Below, in pieces: positions 1 through 10,011 of a stretch of DNA of 64,000 nt. Source of the stretch: Clostridiales bacterium (GTDB lineage: Bacteria > Bacillota > Clostridia > Lachnospirales > Lachnospiraceae); assembly GCA_019423795.1 (NCBI GenBank), contig JAHZAT010000088.1:14420-78419 (forward strand), written 5' to 3'. A program made the position numbers and the translations under genes. The notes under the pieces are model-generated. The model did no database searches and was not told the origin of the DNA. It saw nothing but the letters and a program-made list of their open reading frames with translations. Numbering within the stretch: the first letter of the stretch is position 1; every line of letters starts with the position of its first letter.

Positions 1-8
1 TTTGCCAA
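1..8 (-). CDS. rpsT: Start of ribosomal protein S20 gene (partial)
   Basis: Only three codons are visible at the window edge: TTG GCA AA, read leftwards from position 8. A GGAGGTG ribosome site lies at 15-21, six bases upstream. S20 proteins begin Met-Ala-Asn/Lys, the E. coli gene also starts with UUG, and rpsT lies next to gpr in Bacillus. The assignment rests on this synteny, the start and the promoter; the protein itself is outside the window, so another small gene cannot be excluded. Confidence 0.45.
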
Positions 9-113
9 AGTGGGCACCTCCAATATAATAACTTAAATTTCTTACTTTTCTTACTTTTCTTGAATCTTGTCTATAGCGAGACACGGTTAGCTATACACAA
101 AACATACTGTTAT

Positions 114-142
114 ATCTTATAGAAAATGTCCTCATTTGTCAA
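114..142 (-). promoter_or_regulatory. Sigma-A type promoter of the leftward gene
   Basis: On the minus strand TTGACA (142-137) is separated by 17 bases from TAAGAT (119-114). It would give a leader of roughly 100 bases before the TTG start at position 8, which fits a self-regulated ribosomal-protein leader. Confidence 0.5.
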
Positions 143-213
143 TAACTTTGGCAAAAAAATGTAATATTTTTTTAAAAACAATCACATACTACACAAAAAA
201 GGAGGAAACATTG

Positions 214-1059
214 ATGCAAAATCGTACAGATCTGGCGTTAGAATTGAAGGAAGAAAAAAATATTGGATCTGCGGAGTCTGGAATTATTGTAAAAACAAGG
301 ATAGATACAGCAAATCATATCAAAGAAACAAAGATCATAATCAAAAATAAAAAAGGAGAAATTTCTCTTGGAAAACCAAAAGGGAGTTATATTACGATCG
401 AAGCAAAAAATCTGTCTTCAAATGATGGGAGTTTTCATAAAGAAATGAGTGAAGCATTATTTTTAAATCTAAAGGAGATGCTTGGAAAGAGAAAAAAGAT
501 ACTGATCGCAGGCCTTGGAAATGCTAATGTAACAGCAGATTCATTAGGACCTAAAGTTGTAAATAATCTTTGCATTACAAGACATTTAGAAAGAGAAGGA
601 ATTGGAGAATATCAGTATGAGTTAAGTGCGATCGCGCCGGGAGTTATGGCACAGACAGGAATTGAGACAAGTGAGATTTTGGAATCGCTGGCAGCAAAGA
701 TTAGACCAGATGTTTTGATCGCAATTGATGCACTGGCGGCAAGAAGTTCCAGCAGATTAAATAAAACGATTCAGATCAGTGATACTGGGATTTCACCTGG
801 TTCAGGGGTTGGGAACCATAGAAGTGAGATTACGGAACATACGATCGGTGTTCCGGTATTTGCCATTGGAGTGCCAACGGTAATTTCTGTACCAGCGATC
901 ATTCATGATCTTTTTGGTAGGAGATCATTGGAAAAAGAATATAAAAATATGGATGAAGAATTTATTTCCATGCATGTAACACCAAAGAATATTGATGAAT
1001 CAATGAAAAGGATCAGCTATACCATATCAGAAGGCATTAATCATTTATTGCATAATTAA
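214..1059 (+). CDS. gpr: Spore (germination) protease GPR
   Basis: GPR degrades the small acid-soluble proteins that coat spore DNA, releasing amino acids at germination. It is made in the forespore as a zymogen. The N-terminus carries the RTDLALE segment typical of the GPR propeptide/cleavage region, and the body has the IAGLGNANVTADSLGPK stretch conserved in this atypical aspartic protease family. The ATG at 214 is chosen because AAAGGAGG (199-206) lies at ideal distance; an in-frame extension to 136 has no ribosome site. That gives 281 residues, shorter than the Bacillus enzyme (about 370), as is common in clostridia. It is followed by spoIIP 25 bases downstream. Confidence 0.93.
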   Translation: MQNRTDLALELKEEKNIGSAESGIIVKTRIDTANHIKETKIIIKNKKGEISLGKPKGSYITIEAKNLSSNDGSFHKEMSEALFLNLKEMLGKRKKILIAGLGNANVTADSLGPKVVNNLCITRHLEREGIGEYQYELSAIAPGVMAQTGIETSEILESLAAKIRPDVLIAIDALAARSSSRLNKTIQISDTGISPGSGVGNHRSEITEHTIGVPVFAIGVPTVISVPAIIHDLFGRRSLEKEYKNMDEEFISMHVTPKNIDESMKRISYTISEGINHLLHN

Positions 1060-1083
1060 AGAACCCATGAATACAATGAAAGT

Positions 1084-2187
1084 ATGGAGAAAAGAAAGAG
1101 ATGGATTATACAGACAGGGATTTTTATATTTTTTATAATTTTTAGTAAACAGGTGTCAGGCACAATGATAGCAGAGATGATCGATGGGTATTATCGGAAA
1201 GTGATTACTGAATTTTGTCCAGTATTGTCAAAGAAAGAAGAAACATTTTCAGGGATGATCTTGTCTGATATGATCCGTATATATTATCGTGATACTGTAC
1301 CATTTTTACAATATCGGACAGACTATAAAGATAAAGATGAGCAAGATCTTGTACAGGAGGATTATTACCATTTTCAGGATGATGAGACAACAGATGAAGC
1401 TGCTCAGGAGGTAAAAAAGGAAGCAAAAAGATTTTATGCAAAAAAATGGGAAAATCCCAAATATTTAAGAAAATATATTTATCAGATCGACAGTACAACA
1501 ATGGCATTGAACAGTGAACTGAATGGAAAAGTTTTACTCAACATGGATCTTAAATTAAAAAAGACAAAAAAACCGCAGATCTTGATCTATCATACGCATG
1601 GGAGTGAGACATACAGAGGAAGTAAAAGAGGAAAAAAATCAGATACAGTGATCGGTGTAGGGGATATGCTGGTTAAGAAATTAAGAGAGAAAAATATTTC
1701 TGTTATACATGACTGTAATATTTATGATAAAAAAAACGGGAAAGAAGAACGATCAAAAGCCTATAATTATGCAGCAAATGCAATAGAGAATCATTTAAAG
1801 AAATATCCATCTATAAAAGTGGTGATCGATTTGCACCGTGATGGTGTCAGTGAAAAAACAAAACTTGTTACAATGCAAAAGGGCAGACGGATGGCACAGA
1901 TCATGTTTTTTAATGGTATGAGCCGTACCATATCCAATGGAAATATTAGATATCTGAAAAATCCTAATAAACAGATGAATTTAGCGTTCAGTCTGCAGCT
2001 TCAGGCACAGGCAGCAAAAAAATATCCTGGTTTTACAAGAAAAATTTATATGAAAGGATATCGTTATAATCTGCATTACAGAGGAAGAAGCCTTTTGGTT
2101 GAAGTTGGAGCTCAGAACAATACATTGTCAGAAGCGAAAGCATCCATGAGTTTACTTGCTGAATTATTAAGTGATGTGTTATACTAA
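1084..2187 (+). CDS. spoIIP: Stage II sporulation protein P (amidase/endopeptidase)
   Basis: SpoIIP is the peptidoglycan hydrolase of the SpoIIDMP complex that thins the septum and drives membrane migration during engulfment. The 367-residue product has an N-terminal membrane anchor (about residues 8-25), then a charged linker, then the SpoIIP catalytic domain. The motif ILIYHTHGSETY near residue 162 and VVIDLHRDGV near 245 supply the conserved zinc-associated histidines. The ribosome site before ATG 1084 is weak, suggesting coupling to gpr 25 bases upstream; both are expected to be sporulation-controlled. Confidence 0.92.
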   Translation: MEKRKRWIIQTGIFIFFIIFSKQVSGTMIAEMIDGYYRKVITEFCPVLSKKEETFSGMILSDMIRIYYRDTVPFLQYRTDYKDKDEQDLVQEDYYHFQDDETTDEAAQEVKKEAKRFYAKKWENPKYLRKYIYQIDSTTMALNSELNGKVLLNMDLKLKKTKKPQILIYHTHGSETYRGSKRGKKSDTVIGVGDMLVKKLREKNISVIHDCNIYDKKNGKEERSKAYNYAANAIENHLKKYPSIKVVIDLHRDGVSEKTKLVTMQKGRRMAQIMFFNGMSRTISNGNIRYLKNPNKQMNLAFSLQLQAQAAKKYPGFTRKIYMKGYRYNLHYRGRSLLVEVGAQNNTLSEAKASMSLLAELLSDVLY

Positions 2188-2239
2188 AATGGAGTATGTA
2201 AAAAGTTATATGTACTTGAAATATAATTAGGAGGAACTT

Positions 2240-4051
2240 ATGGCAATAGATCAGAGTAAAATACGAAATTTTTGCATTATCGCACATATAGATCATGGAA
2301 AATCAACATTAGCAGACAGAATCATCCAGATGACAGGGACATTAACTGACAGGGAGATGCAGGAACAGGTTCTTGACAATATGGATCTTGAGAGAGAACG
2401 TGGAATTACGATCAAATCTCAGGCAGTGCGAATTGTATATAAAGCAGATGATGGAGAAGAATATATCTTTAATCTTATCGACACTCCAGGACATGTCGAT
2501 TTTAATTACGAAGTTTCAAGAAGTCTTGCAGCCTGTGAAGGAGCAATCCTTGTTGTCGATGCGGCACAGGGAATCGAAGCTCAGACATTAGCAAACGTAT
2601 ATCTTGCGATCGACCATGATCTGGAAGTTATGCCGGTGATCAATAAGATCGACCTTCCAAGTGCAGATCCGGAACGTGTGAAAGCAGAGATTGAAGATGT
2701 GATCGGGATTGATGCAGAAGATGCACCACAGATTTCAGCAAAGAGCGGATTAAATGTAGAGCAGGTATTGAAACAGATCGTAGAGAAGATTCCAGCACCA
2801 CAGGGAGATAAGAATGCACCTCTTCAGGGTCTGATCTTCGATAGTATGTATGATGCATACAAAGGAGTTATCATCTTTACAAGAATTAAAGAAGGTACGA
2901 TCAAAGTTGGAACAAAGATGAAGATGATGGCAACCGGAGAAAGTGCAGAAGTTGTGGAAGTTGGAACATTTGGGGCTGGAAGATTTAATCCATGTGATGA
3001 ATTAACTGCTGGAATGGTTGGATATGTCACAGCCAGTCTTAAGAATGTGCAGGGAACAAGAGTCGGTGATACGATCACAGATGCGGATAATCCATGTGCA
3101 GAGCCACTTCCTGGATATAAAAAGGTTAATCCGATGGTATATTGTGGATTATATCCAACAGATGGGGCAAAATATCCAGATTTAAGGGATGCATTAGAAA
3201 AACTTCAGTTAAATGATGCAGCACTTCAGTTTGAAGCAGAGACATCGGTTGCGTTAGGATTTGGATTCCGTTGTGGATTCCTTGGATTATTACATTTAGA
3301 GATCATTCAGGAACGTTTAGAGAGAGAATATAATCTGGATCTTGTAACAACAGCACCAGGGGTTATTTATCGTGTATATAAGACAGATGGAACAATGATC
3401 GAATTGACAAATCCATCAAATCTTCCTGATCCATCAGAGATCGATCATATGGAAGAACCAATCGTTACAGCAGAGATCATGGTAACATCAGAATTTGTCG
3501 GAGCGATCATGGGCTTATGTCAGGAAAGGCGTGGAGTTTATCTTGGAATGGAATATATGGAAGAGACAAGAGCATTGCTTCGTTATGAACTTCCACTAAA
3601 TGAGATCATTTACGATTTCTTTGATGCATTAAAATCACGTTCCAGAGGATATGCATCCTTAGATTACGAGATGAAAGGATATCAGACATCAAAACTTGTG
3701 AAATTAGATATCCTGATCAATAAAGAAGAAGTTGATGCACTTTCATTTATTGTACATGAAGATACAGCATATGAACGTGGACGCAAGATGTGTTCTAAAT
3801 TAAAAGAAGAGATTCCAAGACATATGTTTGAAATTCCAATTCAGGCAGCAATCGGAAGTAAAGTCATTGCAAGAGAGACTGTCAAAGCGATGAGAAAAGA
3901 CGTTCTGGCAAAATGTTATGGTGGAGATATCTCTCGTAAGAGAAAACTGTTAGAGAAACAGAAGAAAGGAAAGAAACGAATGCGTCAGGTAGGAAATGTT
4001 GAAATTCCACAGGAAGCATTCATGAGTGTTCTGAAATTAGATGAAGACTAA
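2240..4051 (+). CDS. lepA: Elongation factor 4 (LepA)
   Basis: LepA is a ribosome-associated translational GTPase. The 603-residue length is that of the family. G1 ([13 protein letters not shown]), G3 (DTPGHVDF) and G4 (NKID) motifs are intact in the first 135 residues, followed by the EF-G-like domains and the LepA-specific C-terminal region ending in Lys/Arg-rich sequence. AGGAGG at 2229-2234 sets the ATG at 2240. The last 11 bases overlap hemW, so the two are probably co-translated. Confidence 0.97.
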   Translation: MAIDQSKIRNFCIIAHIDHGKSTLADRIIQMTGTLTDREMQEQVLDNMDLERERGITIKSQAVRIVYKADDGEEYIFNLIDTPGHVDFNYEVSRSLAACEGAILVVDAAQGIEAQTLANVYLAIDHDLEVMPVINKIDLPSADPERVKAEIEDVIGIDAEDAPQISAKSGLNVEQVLKQIVEKIPAPQGDKNAPLQGLIFDSMYDAYKGVIIFTRIKEGTIKVGTKMKMMATGESAEVVEVGTFGAGRFNPCDELTAGMVGYVTASLKNVQGTRVGDTITDADNPCAEPLPGYKKVNPMVYCGLYPTDGAKYPDLRDALEKLQLNDAALQFEAETSVALGFGFRCGFLGLLHLEIIQERLEREYNLDLVTTAPGVIYRVYKTDGTMIELTNPSNLPDPSEIDHMEEPIVTAEIMVTSEFVGAIMGLCQERRGVYLGMEYMEETRALLRYELPLNEIIYDFFDALKSRSRGYASLDYEMKGYQTSKLVKLDILINKEEVDALSFIVHEDTAYERGRKMCSKLKEEIPRHMFEIPIQAAIGSKVIARETVKAMRKDVLAKCYGGDISRKRKLLEKQKKGKKRMRQVGNVEIPQEAFMSVLKLDED

Positions 4052-5192
4052 AAAGATCGAACTTTACATTCATATACCATTTTGCAAAAGCAAATGTCGA
4101 TACTGTGACTTTTGTTCGTTTCAGGCAGAGAATGCAGTGATCGATGATTATATAACAAAATTAAAAGAAGAATTGATTTTCTGGGGAAAGAAACTTACAA
4201 AAGAGGAAGTAGTGACTGTTTTTATCGGAGGTGGTACGCCATCTTATCTGAAAGAACAGTATATCAAAGAAATTTGTAATGTTATCTTTCAGTATTTTAA
4301 GGTCAGTGAGAATGCAGAGATCACGATTGAGGCGAATCCCGGAACGGTAGATTTAAAGAAACTTTGTACATACAGAGAAAGCGGGATCAACAGGATCAGT
4401 TTTGGATTACAGTCAACGATTCAGGAAGAACTTCAATATCTTGGAAGAATTCATACCTATGAACAGTTTTTACAATGTTACAATTGGGCGAGAGAAGCTG
4501 GATTTTGTAATATCAGTGTCGATCTTATGAGTGCAATTCCAAAGCAAACAATTCATTCCTATGAGAAAAACTTAAGAACGATCGCAGAACTTTCACCGGA
4601 ACATATCTCAGCTTACAGTTTGATCATAGAAGAGGGAACCCCTTTTTATGAAGATGAGAATTTAGAAGATCTTCTGCCGTCGGAAGAAGATGAGGTGCGG
4701 ATGTATCAGATGACAGCACAGATTCTCAAGGAATATGGATATGAACAGTATGAGATTTCAAATTATGCAAAAAAAGATTTTGAAAGTCGACATAATTTAG
4801 GTTACTGGTCACATATTCCATATCTTGGTGTTGGATTGAATGCATCGTCTTATATGGATGAGAGACGCTTTGAGAATCCATCGGATATGAAACAGTATCT
4901 AAAGATAACATCATTTGATGAGCTATACAGCCAGACTCGTCCGTTATCCGTTCATGAGCAGATGGAAGAGTTTATGTTTCTTGGGTTAAGGAAGACGAAA
5001 GGAATTTCAAAAAATAAATTCGAAGAGCGTTTCGGCTGTTCTGTGGATTCTGTTTATGAGAAACCTCTAAAAGAATCCATAGAACAAGGCTTTATCAAAG
5101 AACAAGGAGATCGAATCTTGCTGACACAAGAAGGGATTCTTGTCAGTAATCAAGTTTTATGTGAATTTTTGTTTGATGAAGAATCAAGTTAA
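4041..5192 (+). CDS. hemW: Radical SAM heme chaperone HemW
   Basis: HemW binds heme and a 4Fe-4S cluster and inserts heme into client proteins; it was long annotated as oxygen-independent coproporphyrinogen oxidase. The radical SAM motif CKSKCRYC lies at residues 15-22, followed by a short HemW-type C-terminal domain rather than a full HemN tail, in 383 residues. The start overlaps the lepA stop region by 11 bases, an arrangement conserved across Firmicutes. Confidence 0.92.
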   Translation: MKTKKIELYIHIPFCKSKCRYCDFCSFQAENAVIDDYITKLKEELIFWGKKLTKEEVVTVFIGGGTPSYLKEQYIKEICNVIFQYFKVSENAEITIEANPGTVDLKKLCTYRESGINRISFGLQSTIQEELQYLGRIHTYEQFLQCYNWAREAGFCNISVDLMSAIPKQTIHSYEKNLRTIAELSPEHISAYSLIIEEGTPFYEDENLEDLLPSEEDEVRMYQMTAQILKEYGYEQYEISNYAKKDFESRHNLGYWSHIPYLGVGLNASSYMDERRFENPSDMKQYLKITSFDELYSQTRPLSVHEQMEEFMFLGLRKTKGISKNKFEERFGCSVDSVYEKPLKESIEQGFIKEQGDRILLTQEGILVSNQVLCEFLFDEESS

Positions 5193-5196
5193 AATT

Positions 5197-6099
5197 TTAT
5201 AAATCCATTAATTTTTTTAAATTAATCCTCCCCCAGCCCTGATGGTGCCTGGGGGTTTTTAATTTGTCACAGTTTTTACGAAGCTTCATTTTTACATCTT
5301 TATTTGTATAAAAAGGATACTTTTCGAGTAATAGAGCAAGTGAACCAGAAACAACCGGGGTTGCCATGGAAGTACCACTTTTTAAAGTATAACGGTGATT
5401 TGGAGCACAGGAAAAAATATTAGTTCCAGGAGCAACAACGTCTGGTTTCATAACACATGAGGAGGTTGGACCACGACCAGAATATTGAACTTTAAATCCG
5501 CGTCTGCCGATCATTGGGGAGGTATCATCACTTGATCCAATGGTAATGATCTTTGGACTGTTTCCAGGAATGGAGATACTGTGAGATTTTGGTCCGTGAT
5601 TTCCACCAGCAATACATACGATCAGGCCGTCATCCCATAATGTGTTAACATGTGTTAATAATTCTATGGAAGCAGGGCTTTCTTCTGAAGCAGAACTTCC
5701 AATTGAAATATTGACAATGCGGATGTTATAAGAGTTGTGATGTTTATGAATCCAGTCCAGTCCTTTTAAAAATGCACTTTGAACCCCATTTCCTGATGCA
5801 TCTAATACTTTTAATGCTATAATATGAGATTTTGGAGCGATGCCAAGATAGTCAGAATCAAAGACCGCAGAAGAAGCAGCAATTCCTGTAATATGAGTTC
5901 CGTGTCCGTTATCATCATAACTAAAAGATCGATATTGTACGAAATCTATGAATTCAGCGATACGGCTGGAATATGGAGCAAAATCTTTATGAGGGAAAAG
6001 TCCGGTATCAAGATAAGCAATGCCAATGCCTTCTCCTAAAAAACCATGCTGGTGTGCAAGATCAGCATGAATCTGTTTTGAAACAGAAGCTATCATCAT
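5197..6099 (-). CDS. S8 family (subtilisin-like) intracellular serine peptidase
   Basis: This is a serine endopeptidase of the subtilase fold. The triad is visible: Asp31 (YLDTG), His66 (GHGTHITG) and Ser in GTSMATPVVSG near residue 250, with the oxyanion region after IAGGNHG. There is no signal peptide, so it probably acts inside the cell like the ISP proteases. I start at ATG 6099 because AAAGGA lies 5-6 bases upstream; this gives 300 residues. A longer reading to 6294 would run through the terminator of the upstream gene. The gene is convergent with hemW. Confidence 0.85.
   Translation of the reverse strand: MMIASVSKQIHADLAHQHGFLGEGIGIAYLDTGLFPHKDFAPYSSRIAEFIDFVQYRSFSYDDNGHGTHITGIAASSAVFDSDYLGIAPKSHIIALKVLDASGNGVQSAFLKGLDWIHKHHNSYNIRIVNISIGSSASEESPASIELLTHVNTLWDDGLIVCIAGGNHGPKSHSISIPGNSPKIITIGSSDDTSPMIGRRGFKVQYSGRGPTSSCVMKPDVVAPGTNIFSCAPNHRYTLKSGTSMATPVVSGSLALLLEKYPFYTNKDVKMKLRKNCDKLKTPRHHQGWGRINLKKLMDL
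5230..5261 (+). terminator. Intrinsic terminator of the gpr-hemW block
   Basis: CCCCCAG (5230-5236) pairs with CTGGGGG (5249-5255) and is followed by five T. It reads on the plus strand after hemW but lies inside the 3' end of the convergent subtilase gene, so the subtilase C-terminal codons double as the terminator. Confidence 0.75.
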
Positions 6100-6154
6100 T
6101 AAAATCCTTTCTGTCTTTATTGTTAGAATACGCAGAACACGTACATATGGAAAC

Positions 6155-6182
6155 AAAAAAGACCCGCAAAAACGAGTCTTTT
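6155..6182 (-). terminator. Terminator after the glycosyltransferase gene
   Basis: Read on the minus strand, AAAAGAC-T-CG, a short loop, CG-G-GTCTTTT and further T form a hairpin with a U-rich tail, 27 bases after the glycosyltransferase stop. Confidence 0.65.
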
Positions 6183-6208
6183 GAGTGTATAGTTTAAAAT
6201 ATAAAAAA

Positions 6209-7225
6209 TTAGTTAAAACCAATAAATTTGCGGGCTGCTTTATACATACCGATCGTGGCTTTTCTTCCAACATATCCAGGAAGATTGACAGCACAGCTTG
6301 TGATATTGTGACGAATCTTGCGATATAATTTTTTATCTTTTCCGTATAAGTATTTCCATAATTCTTTTCTCATCTTTAAATGCTCTTTTGTTCCAGATTT
6401 TACTGCGATCACGGAAGAAATACACATGATGATAGAAAGATAATGTTTCATATAGCGTTCTAATGGTTTGCTTACAAGATTAAACTGTGCCATATAATCG
6501 ATCATGATGTAAGTAACTTTAAACTGTTGATCGATACGTTTGATCATGTTTGCTTCATTGACAGACTGGTCATCACGTCCGATAAAATAGCGGTAGAAGT
6601 TTACATCAAGATAATACATCGTTTTTACATATGGCAGTGGTTTAAATACATAAATGTTATCAACGTAAAATGTATGTTCTGGAAGCTCTAACTGGCATTC
6701 ACGAAGCAGGGCTGTACGATAGATGACAGAATGCATTAGAATATACTGGCTGACAGGGAAACGTCCGACATCATCCCAGCAAAAGATCTTGTCTTTTGGA
6801 ATTGCGTGACGATAGTGGATCACTGTTTTTTTCTTAGCACCCTGTTTTTCATACACATAATTGGAAAGCAGCATATCAAGAACTGTTCCTTGTTTGTAAA
6901 AAGTAGAGAGTGTATCAAGAATTTCGCCATAAGCATATTCATTTACCCAGTCATCGCTGTCGACAACTTTTAAATAAATTCCTTTTGCATTTTTGATTCC
7001 TGTATTAACGGCACCACCATGTCCTTTATTTTCCTGATGGATAGCACGGCAGATATCAGGATATTTTTTTTCATATTCATCGGCGATGGCAGCTGTATTG
7101 TCAGAAGAACCATCATTGACGATAAGAATTTCAACTTGGTCTCCTCCTGGTAATAATGTATCAATACAGTGTCTCATATATTCCTGAGAGTTGTAACAAG
7201 GTACAACAAAGGATATTAATTTCAT
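6209..7225 (-). CDS. Family 2 glycosyltransferase
   Basis: A GT-A fold glycosyltransferase that transfers a sugar from a nucleotide-sugar donor. The N-terminus FVVPCYNSQEYMRHCIDTLL, the VNDGSSDNT donor-binding segment and the VVDSDDW (DxD, metal-binding) motif near residue 92 are typical of GT2. It is 338 residues and has no obvious membrane segment, so it probably works at the inner membrane face on a cell-surface glycan; donor and acceptor cannot be told. CAGGAGG precedes the ATG at 7225. It stands alone on the minus strand downstream of the ABC-F gene. Confidence 0.85.
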   Translation of the reverse strand: MKLISFVVPCYNSQEYMRHCIDTLLPGGDQVEILIVNDGSSDNTAAIADEYEKKYPDICRAIHQENKGHGGAVNTGIKNAKGIYLKVVDSDDWVNEYAYGEILDTLSTFYKQGTVLDMLLSNYVYEKQGAKKKTVIHYRHAIPKDKIFCWDDVGRFPVSQYILMHSVIYRTALLRECQLELPEHTFYVDNIYVFKPLPYVKTMYYLDVNFYRYFIGRDDQSVNEANMIKRIDQQFKVTYIMIDYMAQFNLVSKPLERYMKHYLSIIMCISSVIAVKSGTKEHLKMRKELWKYLYGKDKKLYRKIRHNITSCAVNLPGYVGRKATIGMYKAARKFIGFN

Positions 7226-7282
7226 AAAAACCTCCTGTTTAAAATACGATTAACATTCTTATTATATATGTTTTTTGATCAA

Positions 7283-9184
7283 TTAGCAAAGAGTTTCCCA
7301 CTCTTCATAAAGTTCTTCCAAAGAAGAAGTGATCTCTGCCTGTTTGTTGCTAAGTTCCATTAGTTTTGCAGGATCAGAAGCATTTTCAGGTAAAGACATG
7401 GCTTCGGAAAGTTCTTCTTGCTTTGTTTCAAGGTCGGTGATCATATCTTCGACTTTTTTCAGTCTGTTCTCACGTTTCCTTTGCTTTGCCTGTTCTTCTT
7501 TTTGTTGTTTCCAGTCAAGTTTTGCTTCCGTATCAACAGAAACAGCGGAAGTAGAAGCAGCATTTAGAGCAGCCTTTTCTTTCTCTTTCTGTGCGATATA
7601 ATCTTGATAATTACCAGGATATGAAGTTAATCCGTGGTCAGAAATTTCCAGAATTCTTGTTGCTGTTTTGTTGATAAAATAACGATCATGTGAAACGTAC
7701 AGAATCGTTCCAGTGTAAGCGTTCATTGCTGATTCAAGGATTTCTTTTGACTGAATATCCAAATGGTTCGTCGGCTCATCAAGAATCAGAAAGTTTGCAT
7801 GAGAAAGCATTAATTTTGCAAGGGAAACTCGACCTTTTTCGCCACCACTTAAAGAGGAGATCGGACGGAATACATCTTCTCCATAAAATAAAAATGCTGC
7901 AAGTGTATTACGGATCTTTGTATTGTTCAGGTCAGGATAGGCATCAGAAATTTCATCAAAGATGGTTTTAGAATCATCTAAGTTATCCTGTGCCTGATCG
8001 TAGTAACCGATAGAAACACCTGCACCAAGAGTGATCGTTCCTCCGTTATTGCTGATCTTTTTGCAAATGATCTTTAATAAGGTGGTCTTACCAGTTCCGT
8101 TTGGACCGATTAGGGCAACGCGTTCTTCACGAAAGATATCTGCACTGAGACCTTCAAATAGAGGTTTGCTTCCAAATGATTTTGAAACATCTTTTAATGT
8201 AAGAACGTCATTTCCACTGACTACTTCTGGCTCAATGCTAAGACGCATGTCTGCATTATATTCAGTTGGTTTTTCTAAAACTTCAATTTTGTTTAAAGCT
8301 TTCTCGCGGCTTTCTGCTCGTTTGATCGATTTCTCACGATTAAACTGCTTTAATTTTTTGATAACTTCCTTTTGGTGTTTGATCTCTTGTTGCTGGTTTT
8401 TATACTCTTTTAGACGGATTGCTTTGATCTGGTCGCGTTTCTCAATAAATGTAGTATAATTTCCATCAAACAGCATGGAATGCCCTTGGTCGATCTCCAT
8501 AACTTTATTGACAATTTTGTCAAGAAAATAACGATCATGAGATACAATGATCACGGCACCTTTATAATGAGATAAATAATTTTCAAGCCATCTGATAGAA
8601 TCGACATCCAGATGGTTTGTCGGCTCATCAAGAAGCAGGATGTCTGGATTCTTAAGAAGAAGTTTACCAAGAGCAACACGAGTTCGCTGCCCTCCAGATA
8701 AGGTATTGATCTCTTTTGAAAAATCTTCTTCGGAAAATCCAAGCCCTTTAAGGATTCCTGTGATCTCACTTTTGTAAGCAAATCCATTTAACTGTTCAAA
8801 TTTATGAGTTGCGTTTGTATACTGGTTCATTTTCTGCTCCAGTGCATCACCGGTCAGATGCTTCATTTCTTGTTCATATGTACGCATCTGTTCATCTAGT
8901 TCAATGACTTCCTTCTTAACGGAGAGAAGTTCATCAAAGATCGTATGATGAAATGTATGATCCTGATGTTGGGCAAGATAGCCGATGCTGGCATCCTTTT
9001 TTAAAGAAATTTCCCCATCATCACTGGAAATTTCTCCAATCAGTATTTTTAAAAGTGTCGATTTTCCGGCACCGTTATATCCGATGATTGCCAGCCGGTC
9101 GTTTTCATTTAAGTGAAATGAGATATTCTGCAAGACAGGTTTTTCAACAAAAGTTTTGCAGATATTCTGGCATGATAATATCAT
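7283..9184 (-). CDS. ABC-F family ATPase
   Basis: ABC-F proteins have two ATPase domains and no membrane part and act on the ribosome. Here domain 1 has Walker A GYNGAGKST and signature LSGGQRTRVALG, domain 2 has GPNGTGKTT and LSGGEKGRVSLAKL, both with LDEPTNHLD Walker B segments, separated by a charged linker. The C-terminal 70 residues form a Lys/Glu-rich coiled coil as in YdiF-type members. ATG 9184 is chosen for its GGAAAGGGG ribosome site (633 residues). It lies divergent from rex, as ydiF lies near rex in Bacillus, which argues for a housekeeping ABC-F rather than a resistance factor. Confidence 0.88.
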   Translation of the reverse strand: MILSCQNICKTFVEKPVLQNISFHLNENDRLAIIGYNGAGKSTLLKILIGEISSDDGEISLKKDASIGYLAQHQDHTFHHTIFDELLSVKKEVIELDEQMRTYEQEMKHLTGDALEQKMNQYTNATHKFEQLNGFAYKSEITGILKGLGFSEEDFSKEINTLSGGQRTRVALGKLLLKNPDILLLDEPTNHLDVDSIRWLENYLSHYKGAVIIVSHDRYFLDKIVNKVMEIDQGHSMLFDGNYTTFIEKRDQIKAIRLKEYKNQQQEIKHQKEVIKKLKQFNREKSIKRAESREKALNKIEVLEKPTEYNADMRLSIEPEVVSGNDVLTLKDVSKSFGSKPLFEGLSADIFREERVALIGPNGTGKTTLLKIICKKISNNGGTITLGAGVSIGYYDQAQDNLDDSKTIFDEISDAYPDLNNTKIRNTLAAFLFYGEDVFRPISSLSGGEKGRVSLAKLMLSHANFLILDEPTNHLDIQSKEILESAMNAYTGTILYVSHDRYFINKTATRILEISDHGLTSYPGNYQDYIAQKEKEKAALNAASTSAVSVDTEAKLDWKQQKEEQAKQRKRENRLKKVEDMITDLETKQEELSEAMSLPENASDPAKLMELSNKQAEITSSLEELYEEWETLC

Positions 9185-9272
9185 TAAGATACCCCTTTCC
9201 AATTTTTTATTGACATTATTTTTCAGAATACCATATTTTTTGAGAAAATGAAATAATTTCATGATAGAAAGA

Positions 9273-9301
9273 TTGACAGTTATTAGACAATCTTATATAA
9301 T
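9273..9301 (+). promoter_or_regulatory. rex operon promoter with possible Rex operator
   Basis: TTGACA (9273-9278), 17-base spacer and TATAAT (9296-9301) match consensus perfectly. The stretch from the -35 has TTG and CAA half-sites spaced as an 18-bp pseudo-palindrome (9273-9290), the spacing of Rex sites, so autoregulation is possible. The inner bases fit the Rex consensus poorly. Confidence 0.8.
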
Positions 9302-9333
9302 TATAAACAGAATAAAGATTTTGGAGGAATAAA

Positions 9334-9990
9334 ATGGCAAACTCAGGTAAGAATATTTCTTCAGCAGTTATCAAGCGCCTTCCAAGATATTTTCGTTATC
9401 TTGGTGCATTAAAGGCAAGGAATATTACAAGAATATCTTCAAAAGAATTAAGTGAACAGATGATGGTAACAGCATCTCAGATTCGTCAGGATCTTAATAA
9501 CTTTGGCGGATTTGGACAGCAGGGATACGGGTATAATGTAGATAATTTATATACAGAGATTGGCAAGATTTTAGGATTGGATAAGAGAAATGACATGATC
9601 ATTGTAGGAGCAGGTAACCTTGGACAGGCACTTGCTAATTACCAGTCTTTTAATGAAGATTATGGATATAAAGTTATGGCATTATTTGATGTCAATCCAA
9701 AACTGATCGGAATTTCTGTTCGTGGAGTGAAAGTTCTTGATACAGATGAACTTGAGAACTTTATTAAGACACACGGCATCAAGATCGCTGCACTGACGAT
9801 ACCGAAAGATCAGGCACCAGCGATCGCCAAGAAGATGGCAGAATGGGGAATCAAAGGATTCTGGAATTTTGCACCGATCGATCTTCATCTGCCGGATAAT
9901 GTTACGGTAGAGAATGTCCATCTGGCAGAGAGTCTGATGACGTTAACATATAATGTTCACAATAGAGAAGAACAAGAACAGGAACAATAG
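9334..9990 (+). CDS. rex: Redox-sensing transcriptional repressor Rex
   Basis: Rex senses the NADH/NAD+ ratio and represses fermentative and redox genes. The 218-residue product has an N-terminal winged helix (LPRYFRYLGALKARN, then VTASQIRQDLNNFG) and a Rossmann NAD(H) domain with VGAGNLGQAL near residue 92. A TTGGAGG site precedes the ATG. It heads an operon with acpS, nnr, alr and mazF. The C-terminus ends in an unusual run of Glu/Gln. Confidence 0.96.
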   Translation: MANSGKNISSAVIKRLPRYFRYLGALKARNITRISSKELSEQMMVTASQIRQDLNNFGGFGQQGYGYNVDNLYTEIGKILGLDKRNDMIIVGAGNLGQALANYQSFNEDYGYKVMALFDVNPKLIGISVRGVKVLDTDELENFIKTHGIKIAALTIPKDQAPAIAKKMAEWGIKGFWNFAPIDLHLPDNVTVENVHLAESLMTLTYNVHNREEQEQEQ

Positions 9991-10011
9991 GCACAGCAGG
10001 TGATAGATGAG

